64,000 bases of DNA from Leptospira wolffii serovar Khorat str. Khorat-H2 (GTDB taxonomy: Bacteria; Spirochaetota; Leptospiria; Leptospirales; Leptospiraceae), in the NCBI RefSeq assembly GCF_000306115.2, contig NZ_AKWX02000020.1, positions 1 through 64,000 of the forward strand. Direction: 5' to 3'. Below the pieces are notes generated by a model. It worked only from the letters and a program-made list of their open reading frames with translations. It was not told where the DNA came from and made no database searches. Every line of letters starts with the position of its first letter. Within the stretch, counting starts at the first letter, position 1. Below, one piece after another: positions 26,143-34,185 of the stretch. Both the position numbers and the translations under genes were made by a program.

Positions 26143-27074
26143 TTCTTTTCTCCTGCTTCTGTATTCCGATCCGCATCGGTGCCTTGGGTGAGGCGGAAAA
26201 ATACCTCTTCCAAGGATTCGGTCCTTTTTTCATAGAGCAAAATATCGGCACCTCTTTCCACAAGTTCGGCGGGAAGTCTTCTAAGATCCGTGCCCGGCTT
26301 AGGAAGCAGTTCCCATTCTTTTCCGGATTGCTTGTACTCTGCGGAAATCTCCTTTAAATACGAATCCAGATCCCCTTCTAATTTGATACGAAGCCTGTCC
26401 TTACCCTGGCGGAGTTCGTCCAATTTGCCGTGAGCCATAATCTTGCCCTTATGCAGGATTCCCACTTCGGTACAGATCTGCTCCACTTCCAATAAACGAT
26501 GGGAGTTGATAAGAATGGTCACTCCTCGTTTCGCGTTTTCCTCCAGGATCAAATCCCGAAACTCCTTGTAGCCCGCAGGATCCAGACCGGTTCCCGGTTC
26601 GTCCAACAAAAGCAGTTCGGGCTCGCCGCCTAACGCGTTTGCGAGTCCCAATCTTTGTAACATTCCTTTGGAATAAGTGGAGACTTTACGATCCGCCGCC
26701 GAGGCAAGTCCTAGCTTTTCCAATAATTCCTTACTTCTGGATTTCGCTAGGGAAGAAGGTAAAAGAGCCAATTTAAAACTAGCTTCCAGGAATTCTTTTC
26801 CGGATAAGTAAGCCGGCACAGCCATTCTTTCCGGAAGATAGCCTATCTTGGCTCGGGTCCGAGGAGAAGGTCTTAAACCCAATACCTCGCAGTCGCCGTC
26901 CGTTTGTTTGGAAAAGCCGAGAAGAATTCTGACTAAGGTGGTTTTACCGGCACCATTCTGTCCTAGAAGCCCGAAGACTCCTCCTTTAGGAACTTGGAGG
27001 CTCACTCCTTTAAGGGCTTGTACTCGGGGATAATTTTTACGTAGGTTTTCTATTTCAATTGCAAATTCAGGCAT
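26139..27074 (-). CDS. ABC transporter ATP-binding protein
   Basis: This 311-residue ATPase drives the permease encoded next to it. Walker A: GLLGQNGAGKTTLVRIL; signature: YSKGMLQRLGLANAL; Walker B: LLLLDEPGTGLDP; H-loop: LINSHRLLEVEQI. After the core comes an extra domain (about 220-311) typical of ABC-2 exporters of the CcmA/NatA type. Start MPEFAIEIENLRKNYPRV is standard. The gene is divergent from sixA. Confidence 0.93.
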   Translation of the reverse strand: MPEFAIEIENLRKNYPRVQALKGVSLQVPKGGVFGLLGQNGAGKTTLVRILLGFSKQTDGDCEVLGLRPSPRTRAKIGYLPERMAVPAYLSGKEFLEASFKLALLPSSLAKSRSKELLEKLGLASAADRKVSTYSKGMLQRLGLANALGGEPELLLLDEPGTGLDPAGYKEFRDLILEENAKRGVTILINSHRLLEVEQICTEVGILHKGKIMAHGKLDELRQGKDRLRIKLEGDLDSYLKEISAEYKQSGKEWELLPKPGTDLRRLPAELVERGADILLYEKRTESLEEVFFRLTQGTDADRNTEAGEKN

Positions 27075-27212
27075 TCGAAAATCCTTAGACCAGGTGCCGA
27101 GAACGATAGTTCCCTAGGATTTCCAGGCAATCCTTTTTATAAGAGCTTGTCTCGAAACGTCGCTTGAGATTTAATTTTATAAAAACGGTTTCATCCCTCG
27201 ACGATGCAGATA

Positions 27213-27218
27213 TATAAT
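27213..27218 (+). promoter_or_regulatory. Candidate -10 element of the sixA promoter
   Basis: A perfect TATAAT lies 24 bases before the sixA start codon in the divergent region 27075-27241. The upstream -35 region (TTTCAT about 18 bases earlier) is poor. Confidence 0.35.
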
Positions 27219-27241
27219 AGAGAAGCGTCCTCGTTAATTCG

Positions 27242-27724
27242 ATGAAAATTATTATTGCAAGGCACGGAGAAGCCATCCCTAATTCTCCGGACGGTCAGGA
27301 CTCCTCCCGCATACTTAGTCCCAAAGGTGAGGCGGACGTCGAAAAGATGGCTCGTTTCTTTCAGACGGGATTCAAGATCAAAAAAATCTATCATAGCCCG
27401 TATCTCAGAACCAAGGCTACGGCGGAAATCTACTCCCGAATTCTCAAACCCGAATTGGAAACCGAATCCATAGAGTATCTTTTACCGGGAGAGGATTATC
27501 TTCGGATCTGCCCTCTTCTCAAAGACAATTCCAACTCGGATGCGATTCTTCTAGTAGGTCACAGTCCCGATGTAAGTATTTTTTCGGAAAATCTATTAGG
27601 GATCTCGGGAGTGGGAAAATCCTTTTTATTCACTCCAGGCTCCGCTCTTGCGGTGAATATTCCGAGAGAGAAATTCCAAGGCGGACAAATCATTTGGTTC
27701 GTATCTCCGGATTTTCTCTGCTGA
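27242..27724 (+). CDS. sixA: SixA-type histidine phosphatase
   Basis: This 160-residue enzyme belongs to the histidine-phosphatase branch that in E. coli removes phosphate from histidine phosphotransfer proteins (SixA). MKIIIARHGEAIP carries the catalytic RHG; the second His lies in VGHSPDVSIFS, and the SPYLRTKATAEIY arginine is conserved. Short length and absence of extra domains fit SixA rather than phosphoglycerate mutase. Hybrid kinases exist in the window (35994), giving a possible but unproven target. Confidence 0.88.
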   Translation: MKIIIARHGEAIPNSPDGQDSSRILSPKGEADVEKMARFFQTGFKIKKIYHSPYLRTKATAEIYSRILKPELETESIEYLLPGEDYLRICPLLKDNSNSDAILLVGHSPDVSIFSENLLGISGVGKSFLFTPGSALAVNIPREKFQGGQIIWFVSPDFLC

Positions 27725-27777
27725 GAAAAACCGGTTTACAGTCGCGGCAACTTCGAAAAATCATCCTACAAGAGAAC

Positions 27778-27850
<73 letters not shown>

Positions 27851-27884
27851 TTCTCTAACTTCTAAACTCCGACTTTCCCCTCCC

Positions 27885-28724
27885 TCAATCCAAACTAGGC
27901 ATTTCGCAGCCTACCAATTCGTAAAATCTACGGATCGTTCCCGTTCTTGAAGCTTTCTCTCCTCTCTGAAGAATCGTGTAGATGACATAATCTTTAGAGT
28001 CCTTGGAGTATAGACTTCCTTGAAACCAAAAGCTCGACTCCCAAGATCCCGTCTTACCGTAAACGACTGCTTTCTTATCGGGACAATCGGACCAAACGAG
28101 AACTTCCTTCCAGTCGGACACGAGACGATCGGAAAGCCCGAAGCCGTCTTGGAAAATCCCCGCCCAGAATCCGTGAATTTCTTCCGGGGTCTTGCGGATC
28201 CTCCCTCCGTGTTTTAGGCCGTCCATATCGGTCCACCAATCCGAAACGGAGAATTTACTCTTAGGAAGGTATCCTATCTTCTGTAAAACCGAGTGCAGCT
28301 TTTCCTTTCCCAGCTCGGGGAAAATCTTTTCGAAGTATTCATTAGAAGAATAGAATAAAGCCTCCCGTAAATCCAAACCGCGGGGGGAGGACGGAACATG
28401 CTTGTCGGAACATTCTACTCGTTCTTTCGTTTTATCTCCGGCTTGTTCCAATAAGGCCAAGGCCAAATAAGTCTTAAAAGTCGATGCAGGAGAATAATCC
28501 TTATTCAATAATCCGCGATCTCCCGAAATCGAGACGGAAAACCTTTCCTTTTGTCCTGCCTTGAATCTACTGGAAAGAAGTAGTTCCCGCAAACCGGAGG
28601 AAACCTTGTCGGACTCGGCCCGCGCCGAAATCGAAATGATGAAAAGAAGAAGGGAGAGAATGGGAAAAATTTCCCGAGAGAAAGGAATACGTTTCGGAGC
28701 CGGCGACCTTCGTACGTATTTCAT
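27885..28724 (-). CDS. Class-D-like serine beta-lactamase / penicillin-binding protein homologue
   Basis: This 279-residue protein has a signal peptide (FPILSLLLFIISISARA, cut near residue 37) and an active-site serine domain. Motif one is the class-D-like SPASTFKTYLALALLEQAG with Ser81 and Lys84; motif three is YGKTGSW (224-226). Motif two reads YSSNEYF (SxN at 126-128) where true class D enzymes have SxV, as in PBPs and other classes. It should act in the periplasm on penicilloyl-type substrates, either hydrolysing beta-lactams or as a peptidoglycan-related enzyme; resistance cannot be concluded. It is preceded by tRNA-Pro and followed upstream by the phasin gene, both probably unrelated. 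Confidence 0.78.
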   Translation of the reverse strand: MKYVRRSPAPKRIPFSREIFPILSLLLFIISISARAESDKVSSGLRELLLSSRFKAGQKERFSVSISGDRGLLNKDYSPASTFKTYLALALLEQAGDKTKERVECSDKHVPSSPRGLDLREALFYSSNEYFEKIFPELGKEKLHSVLQKIGYLPKSKFSVSDWWTDMDGLKHGGRIRKTPEEIHGFWAGIFQDGFGLSDRLVSDWKEVLVWSDCPDKKAVVYGKTGSWESSFWFQGSLYSKDSKDYVIYTILQRGEKASRTGTIRRFYELVGCEMPSLD

Positions 28725-28752
28725 AGCCGCGAGGATCCGAAAAAAGAAAATC

Positions 28753-29010
28753 TTATTTCTTTAGGAATTGTTTGAGGATGTTTTCGCGAATTTCCTCGAA
28801 TTTCACGATTCCCCATGCCAAAGGTACTTTGAATTTCAGAGCGCTTTCGCTCAGATCCTTTTCTCCCTGGGATTTGAGTTCATCGAATCTCTTTTCGACC
28901 TTTTCCTTCCCGTCGTTCAGATCCTGGAGAAGTTTGTCGAAAATCTCTTTCGAAGTTTGGACCGCGCCGATTCCAGCGTTTACAAGATCGTTTAGCTTCT
29001 GGTTATCCAT
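28753..29010 (-). CDS. Phasin-like protein (copy 1)
   Basis: An 85-residue, mostly helical, charged protein: MDNQKLNDLVNAGIGAVQTS, then KEIFDKLLQDLNDGKEKVEKR with further helices. It is related in layout to the larger gene at 62301 (both open M-x2-Q-x4-LNAGIG-like and continue as an amphipathic helix with a heptad look), the pattern of phasin-related proteins that coat polyhydroxyalkanoate granules. I start at the ATG at 29010 with AGGAAG upstream; a frame upstream would add 13 residues without support. A TGC-rich operator-like motif lies about 30 bases upstream. The granule role is family knowledge, not shown here. Confidence 0.75.
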   Translation of the reverse strand: MDNQKLNDLVNAGIGAVQTSKEIFDKLLQDLNDGKEKVEKRFDELKSQGEKDLSESALKFKVPLAWGIVKFEEIRENILKQFLKK

Positions 29011-29039
29011 GCAGTTTCTTCCTTTTGATTCCACTTTTA

Positions 29040-29053
29040 TGCACTGCACAAAA
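29040..29053. promoter_or_regulatory. TGC-rich operator-like motif upstream of phasin-like gene 1
   Basis: TGCACTGCACAAAA on the plus strand (TTTTGTGCAGTGCA reading with the gene). It lies between a weak -35 (TTCTTG) and -10 (TAAAAG) of the minus-strand gene, 18 bases apart. 12 of 14 bases match the motif at 62728-62741 in front of the other phasin-like gene. It resembles the TGC-rich sites I associate with PhaR repressors. Confidence 0.55.
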
Positions 29054-29092
29054 ATAGCAAGAATAAAAATGCCCTCATTCTAGGAAACTAGA

Positions 29093-30169
29093 TTGCCAGT
29101 GCCGGATTTAGGGCAGATCTTTGGGCCCATGCGAGCATCTATTTTCCTATCTTTTATAATTGTTCTAATCGCTTTTCTAGCCGGTTGTTCCGGAGAAGTG
29201 AAGGACATCCCTCTCCAAAATTGTTCCAAGATTTCCGGAATGCCCGGCCCGGAGGATCTGGCAATCGATAGGGAGTCCGGAACCCTTTTTATCTCCTCTC
29301 ACGACAGAAGGATCGAGGACAGCGAAGGCAAATTGTATTCCATCGATCTGAATTCCTCCGCACTGGAGCCTAAACTTTTGGATACGGATTATCCGAAAAA
29401 TTTCCGCCCTCATGGAATGAGCCTTCTGAATAAGAACGGCAAATATAAACTTTATGTAATCTCCCATATCGTTCCTTACCAGGAGCATTCCGTAGAAGTC
29501 TTCGAAAGAACGGAAAAGCCTTCTCCCAAGTCGAAATTCGGAAAATGGAAACATGTCCAAACGTTGAAGGACGATGTGATTACCAGTCCGAACGATCTGT
29601 CCGTGGTTTCGGAAAACGAAATCTTCGTCTCTAACGATCACGGAAAAGGAGGGTTCATGACCTATCTTTTTCACGACATGTTCAGGATGAAGAGATCCGA
29701 GATCGCATATTACAACGGAAAATCCTGGGTCTCTCTGGGAAATCCAATTTCCCTGGGAAACGGAATCCTATTCGTAAAACGGGAAGACGGAAAGGAGTAT
29801 CTCTATCGCTCCGCATTCAACGAAGGTAGCGTTCTCAAATTTCCGGTCCAAAGAGAGGGGGGAAAAATCACATTAGGAGAACCTAAATCGATTTTTCTGG
29901 ATAGCGGTCCCGACAATCTGGAAATCGACGAAAAAGGAAGAATACTCGCCGTGACCCATAAATCGGTGATGAAATTTCTGAAGCATGTGCGGGACAAGGA
30001 CTCCCCTTCTCCCACCCAAGTGTTTTCCATAGCTCCCGACGATACCGCGACCGAGATCTATTCCAATTCGGGAGAGCAGATTTCCGCGGGAAGCACGGCG
30101 ATTTCCTTTAAGGAAAAGATCTATATCGCTCAAGTCTTTAACGACTTCATTCTACAATGTCGCTACTGA
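29093..30169 (+). CDS. SMP-30/arylesterase-like lipoprotein
   Basis: The protein carries an export segment and lipobox (SIFLSFIIVLIAFLAGCSG), then a beta-propeller-like domain resembling paraoxonase/strictosidine-synthase relatives: GPEDLAIDRESGTLFISSHD, FRPHGMSLLNKNGKYKLYVIS, SPNDLSVVSENEIFVSNDHG and GPDNLEIDEKGRILAVTH. The repeated D or N next to D/G is the calcium-ligand style of the family. A TTG at 29093 has AGGA upstream; the ATG at 29129 gives a shorter, more typical signal peptide. Probably a surface or periplasmic lipoprotein with lactonase/esterase-like potential; substrate unknown. Confidence 0.75.
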   Translation: MPVPDLGQIFGPMRASIFLSFIIVLIAFLAGCSGEVKDIPLQNCSKISGMPGPEDLAIDRESGTLFISSHDRRIEDSEGKLYSIDLNSSALEPKLLDTDYPKNFRPHGMSLLNKNGKYKLYVISHIVPYQEHSVEVFERTEKPSPKSKFGKWKHVQTLKDDVITSPNDLSVVSENEIFVSNDHGKGGFMTYLFHDMFRMKRSEIAYYNGKSWVSLGNPISLGNGILFVKREDGKEYLYRSAFNEGSVLKFPVQREGGKITLGEPKSIFLDSGPDNLEIDEKGRILAVTHKSVMKFLKHVRDKDSPSPTQVFSIAPDDTATEIYSNSGEQISAGSTAISFKEKIYIAQVFNDFILQCRY

Positions 30170-30190
30170 TCCGAGTATGACAAATCTCGA

Positions 30191-30688
30191 ATGAACGAAC
30201 AGACAAAGATAAAAACACCCAGAGATTCCGCCGCCGAAACTCGGCATATCGTGATGCCCGATCATACGAATCATTACGGAACATTATTCGGCGGCACTCT
30301 CATGTCTTGGATAGACCTGATCGCGGTCATGGTAGCCCAAAGACATTGCGGACGGGAAGCAGTGACCGCAAGCGTGGACAAGTTGAATTTTCTGGAACCG
30401 ATTTCCATCGGAGACCATGTGATCCTGAAGGCTTCGGTGAATTACGTAGGGCGATCCTCCTTGGAAATAGGAGTCCAGGTATCCAAAGAAAATCCTTATA
30501 CGGGGACGGTCGTTCGAGCTACGACCGCCTATCTCACTTTCGTGGCTCTGGATGAAAATAAAAGGCCCTGTCCTATCCCGGGACTGAATCCGGAAACGGA
30601 GTTGGAAAAAAGAAGATACGAGAACGCTCTCTTAAGACAAGAATCCAACCGAAACCTAGTCAAAAAGATCAAAGACTCGGAAGGTTGA
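30191..30688 (+). CDS. Acyl-CoA thioesterase, hotdog fold (YciA-like)
   Basis: This 165-residue hotdog-fold protein hydrolyses acyl-CoA esters. MPDHTNHYGTLFGGTLMSWIDLIAVMVAQRHCG holds the catalytic Asp (WIDL) and the conserved N-x2-GTLFGG block; the second half shows VDKLNFLEPISIGDHVILKASV and YTGTVVRATTAYLTFVAL. It ends 20 bases inside the end of the convergent SGNH gene. Broad medium-chain specificity is typical of the family but not proven here. Confidence 0.9.
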   Translation: MNEQTKIKTPRDSAAETRHIVMPDHTNHYGTLFGGTLMSWIDLIAVMVAQRHCGREAVTASVDKLNFLEPISIGDHVILKASVNYVGRSSLEIGVQVSKENPYTGTVVRATTAYLTFVALDENKRPCPIPGLNPETELEKRRYENALLRQESNRNLVKKIKDSEG

Positions 30689-31301
30689 ATAATTTTGCGA
30701 CTGCGGAAATATATACCGTCTTCATGATCGCATAACCCGCCGGTGTAGGATGGATCGGATCGGTTACGGGGTACAATTCTATCTGAGACTCCGCCGCCAA
30801 GAAAGGAGTTTCCATATCCGCCAATGGATGATTAGAGCCCAAACCTTTTAGAAAAAGATTCATATTCTGTATATCCGAACGATAAACTGTGGTGGGAATG
30901 GGTAGGACGGTAACCATAAGAACCGCGTTGGATCTGGATCCTAACTCGGAAAGAAGCGCGGAATAATTATCCGGAAAGAGCGCGATCGGATGGTAGAGTA
31001 AATCGTTCAATCCCAATTCGATGATAATCAATCTGGGCGTATTGGTAAGCGCCAAATTCAACTCAGGCAACCAGTCCGCAGCCCCTCTTAAGGAAACGCA
31101 GGCCTCGGTAATCGCAAAATTCGAGCCTAGTCCTTCTCTGAGTCCGAAGCCTTGGGACCTTTCACAAAGAGAATCTCCTAACACTGTTACAGAAATCGGT
31201 TCGGACCCCGGCAATAATCCGGAAAGAGAGCCGGCATCGTTTTGAGAATAACAGCCTATTAAAAGAAATGCGAGGAAGGAAATCGGATAGAGAACCTTCA
31301 T
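30669..31301 (-). CDS. SGNH/GDSL-family hydrolase lipoprotein
   Basis: This 210-residue protein opens with a lipoprotein signal (MKVLYPISFLAFLLIGCYS) and shows the SGNH blocks: VTVLGDSLCERSQG (catalytic Ser), ELGLNDLLYHP (GxND-like block III) and DPIHPTPAGYAIM (Asp and His of block V). It should be an esterase or lipase at the cell surface or periplasm. Downstream of the membrane glycosyltransferase on the same strand (1 base between), so both are probably expressed together. Its tail overlaps the thioesterase gene by 20 bases. Confidence 0.88.
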   Translation of the reverse strand: MKVLYPISFLAFLLIGCYSQNDAGSLSGLLPGSEPISVTVLGDSLCERSQGFGLREGLGSNFAITEACVSLRGAADWLPELNLALTNTPRLIIIELGLNDLLYHPIALFPDNYSALLSELGSRSNAVLMVTVLPIPTTVYRSDIQNMNLFLKGLGSNHPLADMETPFLAAESQIELYPVTDPIHPTPAGYAIMKTVYISAVAKLFNLPSL

Positions 31302-31302
31302 A

Positions 31303-32799
31303 TCAGCGTCTGCGATAGATCTCGGCTTCCGCTCTTGCCAATTTCCGGATCGTGGAAGGCTCGGCTAAAATCTTGGTCTTTCTGAATTTGGATTGGTTTT
31401 CATCCAGATAGGACTGTACGAATTCGTTTCTTTTTTGGCCCTCGGAGAACACGAACGTATCCACGGTTTCCAGAGTGGAAAGGAAGTCCTCTTTCGGTAT
31501 GGGCAATTCTCCCGGAATGAATTCTAATATCCTTATATTCGGATTTTCTTTTCGTATGCGGAAATAAGGATCCGGGATGGCTTGCAGGTAGATTTTCTTG
31601 GATCCTTTGATTTCCGGGCGAAGGGTTTCGTAAAATTTCTCTCCCAGATCGAATTCCGGATTCGCGAATCCTATTCTTCTGTACGCGTTGAATAAAATGG
31701 CAAGATTGCTGAAGATTAGGATTGCTGCGATCGACTGCACCCTTCTACTCCGTATCCTTTCGAAGAAGAAACCTCCCAGCGCGGATAAGGGAATACATAG
31801 ATACATCACATAATAATATTCCGTGGATAAGATCAGGAAGAATAGGATGGAAAGTGTCCAAAAGCCGAAGAACCAAGCCGAGCGAGGCTTATCCTTGATC
31901 TCCCCTCGAACCACCCAAAGACCGTAAGCCAAAGCCAGATAAAAGAATAGTCTATAACCGGGACCTTCGTATCCGCCCAGAATTACTTTGATCTTAGTAA
32001 TAGGAGAAAAGGATTGGAATAAGTCCTTCTTTCTTCCGAATTGTGCTCCGAATTGGAAAAGAAAAATATCCCAATCCGGATGGATCCAAATTCCCCAAGC
32101 GAGAATGGGAACCGTTCCCCCCAACCAAAACATCCACGCTTTCCAGGATTTGGTTAGATGGATGAGAAAAAGAGCCGGGATCCCGAAAATAGCTCCGAAT
32201 GGATGGGATAAAAAGGAGAGTCCCAAAAGAAACCCCGCAAGAAATGTTTCCCATTGCCTGAGAGAAGATCCCCTTCCTATACCTCTTGCAAGAACGAATA
32301 ACGCAAGCAATGCCCAAAAAAGACAGAGAGCCTCCATTCTCGCCGTCCATCCCACTCTCAGAAAAAGGATATCGGTGAATAAGAGTAAGCAGGCTCCTAA
32401 TCTAGCTCGAAAAGAAAAGTCGAAGTAACGGAGTAAAAACCAAAAGATCCAGACGTTTGCAAGAGTCAGTATCGCCGCAAAGAATCTAACGGTCTCTAAT
32501 CCCTCTCCGAATAACGAAATTACGATTCCGTTAGATAGAAAGAAAACGGGAGGCATCCAAAGAGTTTTGGATTCCATCCCGCGGATCAAACCTTCCGACA
32601 CATCCGTTCGAAAGGTTCCGTGGACCGCAAAATCCAAAGACGGAGAATAGAATAATACTTCGTCCGGCCATACAGGAGGAAATTCGAGTCCGGAAACTCT
32701 AAATAAAAGAAGGTAAAGAACCGAAAGAAGGGTTAAGCCTAATAAGGCGAGCAGTTCGGAATATTTCTCGGAATTACGGGAGAAAGACGGGGACTCCAT
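31303..32799 (-). CDS. GT-C-fold membrane glycosyltransferase (PMT/ArnT-like, family 39)
   Basis: This 498-residue protein has about ten membrane segments (LALLGLTLLSVLYLLLF, ALCLFWALLALFVLARG, AWMFWLGGTVPILAWG and others). The first outer loop carries PPVWPDEVLFYSPSLDF, where the Asp-Glu pair is the catalytic hallmark of family-39 and ArnT-like enzymes that use polyprenyl-phosphate sugars. It is followed by the SGNH lipoprotein gene in an apparent operon. Length is shorter than the enzyme at 11493. Acceptor unknown; an envelope glycan or lipid A/LPS role is possible. Confidence 0.82.
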   Translation of the reverse strand: MESPSFSRNSEKYSELLALLGLTLLSVLYLLLFRVSGLEFPPVWPDEVLFYSPSLDFAVHGTFRTDVSEGLIRGMESKTLWMPPVFFLSNGIVISLFGEGLETVRFFAAILTLANVWIFWFLLRYFDFSFRARLGACLLLFTDILFLRVGWTARMEALCLFWALLALFVLARGIGRGSSLRQWETFLAGFLLGLSFLSHPFGAIFGIPALFLIHLTKSWKAWMFWLGGTVPILAWGIWIHPDWDIFLFQFGAQFGRKKDLFQSFSPITKIKVILGGYEGPGYRLFFYLALAYGLWVVRGEIKDKPRSAWFFGFWTLSILFFLILSTEYYYVMYLCIPLSALGGFFFERIRSRRVQSIAAILIFSNLAILFNAYRRIGFANPEFDLGEKFYETLRPEIKGSKKIYLQAIPDPYFRIRKENPNIRILEFIPGELPIPKEDFLSTLETVDTFVFSEGQKRNEFVQSYLDENQSKFRKTKILAEPSTIRKLARAEAEIYRRR

Positions 32800-32822
32800 G
32801 GGAAAACAAGGCCCCCTTTCGA

Positions 32823-33170
32823 TTATTTTAAAGTAGCGAGGGCTTCTTGTTCCGTCTCGTAAACTTCGAACAAGTCCAATAACTCTACGACGTCGAAAAC
32901 TTTTTTCACGTTAGGAGTAATGCTGCAAAGTTTCAACTTACGGTTTTGTTTTTCCAATTCGCGGACCATACCTACGAAGATACGAATCCCGGAAGAAGAT
33001 ATATAAGAGATGTTTTGCAGATTGATAACGATATCACCCTGACCGGCTTGGACGTCGTCCAGAAGCTTTGCTTCTACCTCGTCGGAGTGAGTGATATCCA
33101 GCCTGCCGTCTAATTGTACGAGGGTATGTTTCCCTACTTTTTTAGTCTTTATTTCCAAGCGAGGCTCCAA
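32823..33170 (-). CDS. STAS-domain anti-sigma-factor antagonist-type protein
   Basis: A 115-residue STAS protein like SpoIIAA/RsbV. It opens LEIKTKKVGKHTLVQLDGRLDI, followed by the phosphorylation-site segment NISYISSSGIRIFVGMVREL and VFDVVELLDLFEVYETEQEA. Such proteins bind an anti-sigma kinase and are switched by serine phosphorylation. I start at TTG 33170 with AAGGA at 7 bases: the frame stays open 44 codons upstream but that stretch has no STAS similarity and would make the protein oversized. No partner kinase is visible in the window. Confidence 0.88.
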   Translation of the reverse strand: MEPRLEIKTKKVGKHTLVQLDGRLDITHSDEVEAKLLDDVQAGQGDIVINLQNISYISSSGIRIFVGMVRELEKQNRKLKLCSITPNVKKVFDVVELLDLFEVYETEQEALATLK

Positions 33171-33338
33171 AGCGACGATCCTTAAGATCAATTTCCGACA
33201 AAGAAAATTTCCTTTTTTAGAATTAAAAGGGGAACGGAAAGTTCGCCGTAGACTAAAATAGTTAGGAAATGGGGTTTTACAAGAATTTTTTCCGGTTCCC
33301 ATTTATAGTAACATCCGGAACCGGAAAATCTTTACCAC

Positions 33339-33923
33339 TTAAGCCGCCGATCCTTGGATTTCTTCCAAAGGAAAAATCTTAGCCTTGGATTCCCGATCCA
33401 AAACCCCCACTAATTCTCTCAGGGATTTCTTCGAGGACAAACCCAACCTTTCCCGGATACTTTCCGGATCCCAACCCGCCTCGAATAAGTGGGCTGCTAA
33501 GGTCCTCCTAAGACCGACCACGCTTACTTCTATGCCGGTCAATTCTCCTAACTTAGAAAACATCTTTTGGACCGTCCGAGGATGGATTCTACCTTTCCTA
33601 CCGGCACAGAGGAATTCCTCAGCCGTCTTTCCCTGGGCGGCAAACCAGAGGTCCCTTCTTAGGCTGATCGGAATCTCCGGGTTCCTGGAACTTAATTTGT
33701 GGGAACTATGGATTCGAATCCGGTTGGATTCCCAATCCAAATCCGCGACCCTCAACTCCACCAATTCGGAGATCTGCAATCCGAAAGAATAGATAAGCCG
33801 GAGCCATAAATAATGATTTTCGTTGGTTCTGGCGGCGTTCAGTAGGACACCGACCTCCTCTTTAGTGAATACTTTCTCCGATTTCAGGGAGCCCTCTTGG
33901 ACACCGATCGTTTTATACTTCAT
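33339..33923 (-). CDS. Degenerate tyrosine-recombinase-like protein (probably catalytically inactive)
   Basis: This 194-residue protein has the C-terminal domain fold signature of XerC/XerD-type recombinases (KEEVGVLLNAARTNENHYLW, then LRLIYSFGLQISELVELRVADLDW, and LRRTLAAHLFEAGWDPESIRERLG). The catalytic residues are largely gone: the first Arg is Gln at 50, the His of H-x2-R is Val136 (Arg139 is kept), the late His is Leu162 and no Tyr nucleophile follows. The N-terminal core-binding domain is also missing. Length and intact frame argue against a simple pseudogene, so it may have become a DNA-binding or structural protein. It stands alone between a STAS gene and an alpha/beta hydrolase gene. 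Confidence 0.75.
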   Translation of the reverse strand: MKYKTIGVQEGSLKSEKVFTKEEVGVLLNAARTNENHYLWLRLIYSFGLQISELVELRVADLDWESNRIRIHSSHKLSSRNPEIPISLRRDLWFAAQGKTAEEFLCAGRKGRIHPRTVQKMFSKLGELTGIEVSVVGLRRTLAAHLFEAGWDPESIRERLGLSSKKSLRELVGVLDRESKAKIFPLEEIQGSAA

Positions 33924-34185
33924 GCAAATACCCTAATGTGATTTATCTTTTTTCCGGGAAGTTAAGAATATTAGGCAAATTGCATAGAATAATTTACCTT
34001 TTCGAAGATGGATAGACCGGAATATTGGTTATCTGAAAATGAATGAATGGAACACATATTCCTGAAATTCCGGACAGGGCCCCATTCTGTCGCATCCATA
34101 AGCATTTAGGACGGGAATTAGGCTACGATCTAAATCGTCATAAAAATGTTATCCGATCTTAACGTCTTCGGGTTTGGATACGAAT

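Noticed and set aside
25625..26263. 212-residue minus-strand frame
   Set aside because: Off-frame copy of the ABC permease region; composition is Ser/His/Arg-rich.
33171..33302. N-terminal extension of the STAS protein (44 residues)
   Set aside because: STAS proteins of this class are about 110 residues; the TTG at 33170 has a good ribosome site.
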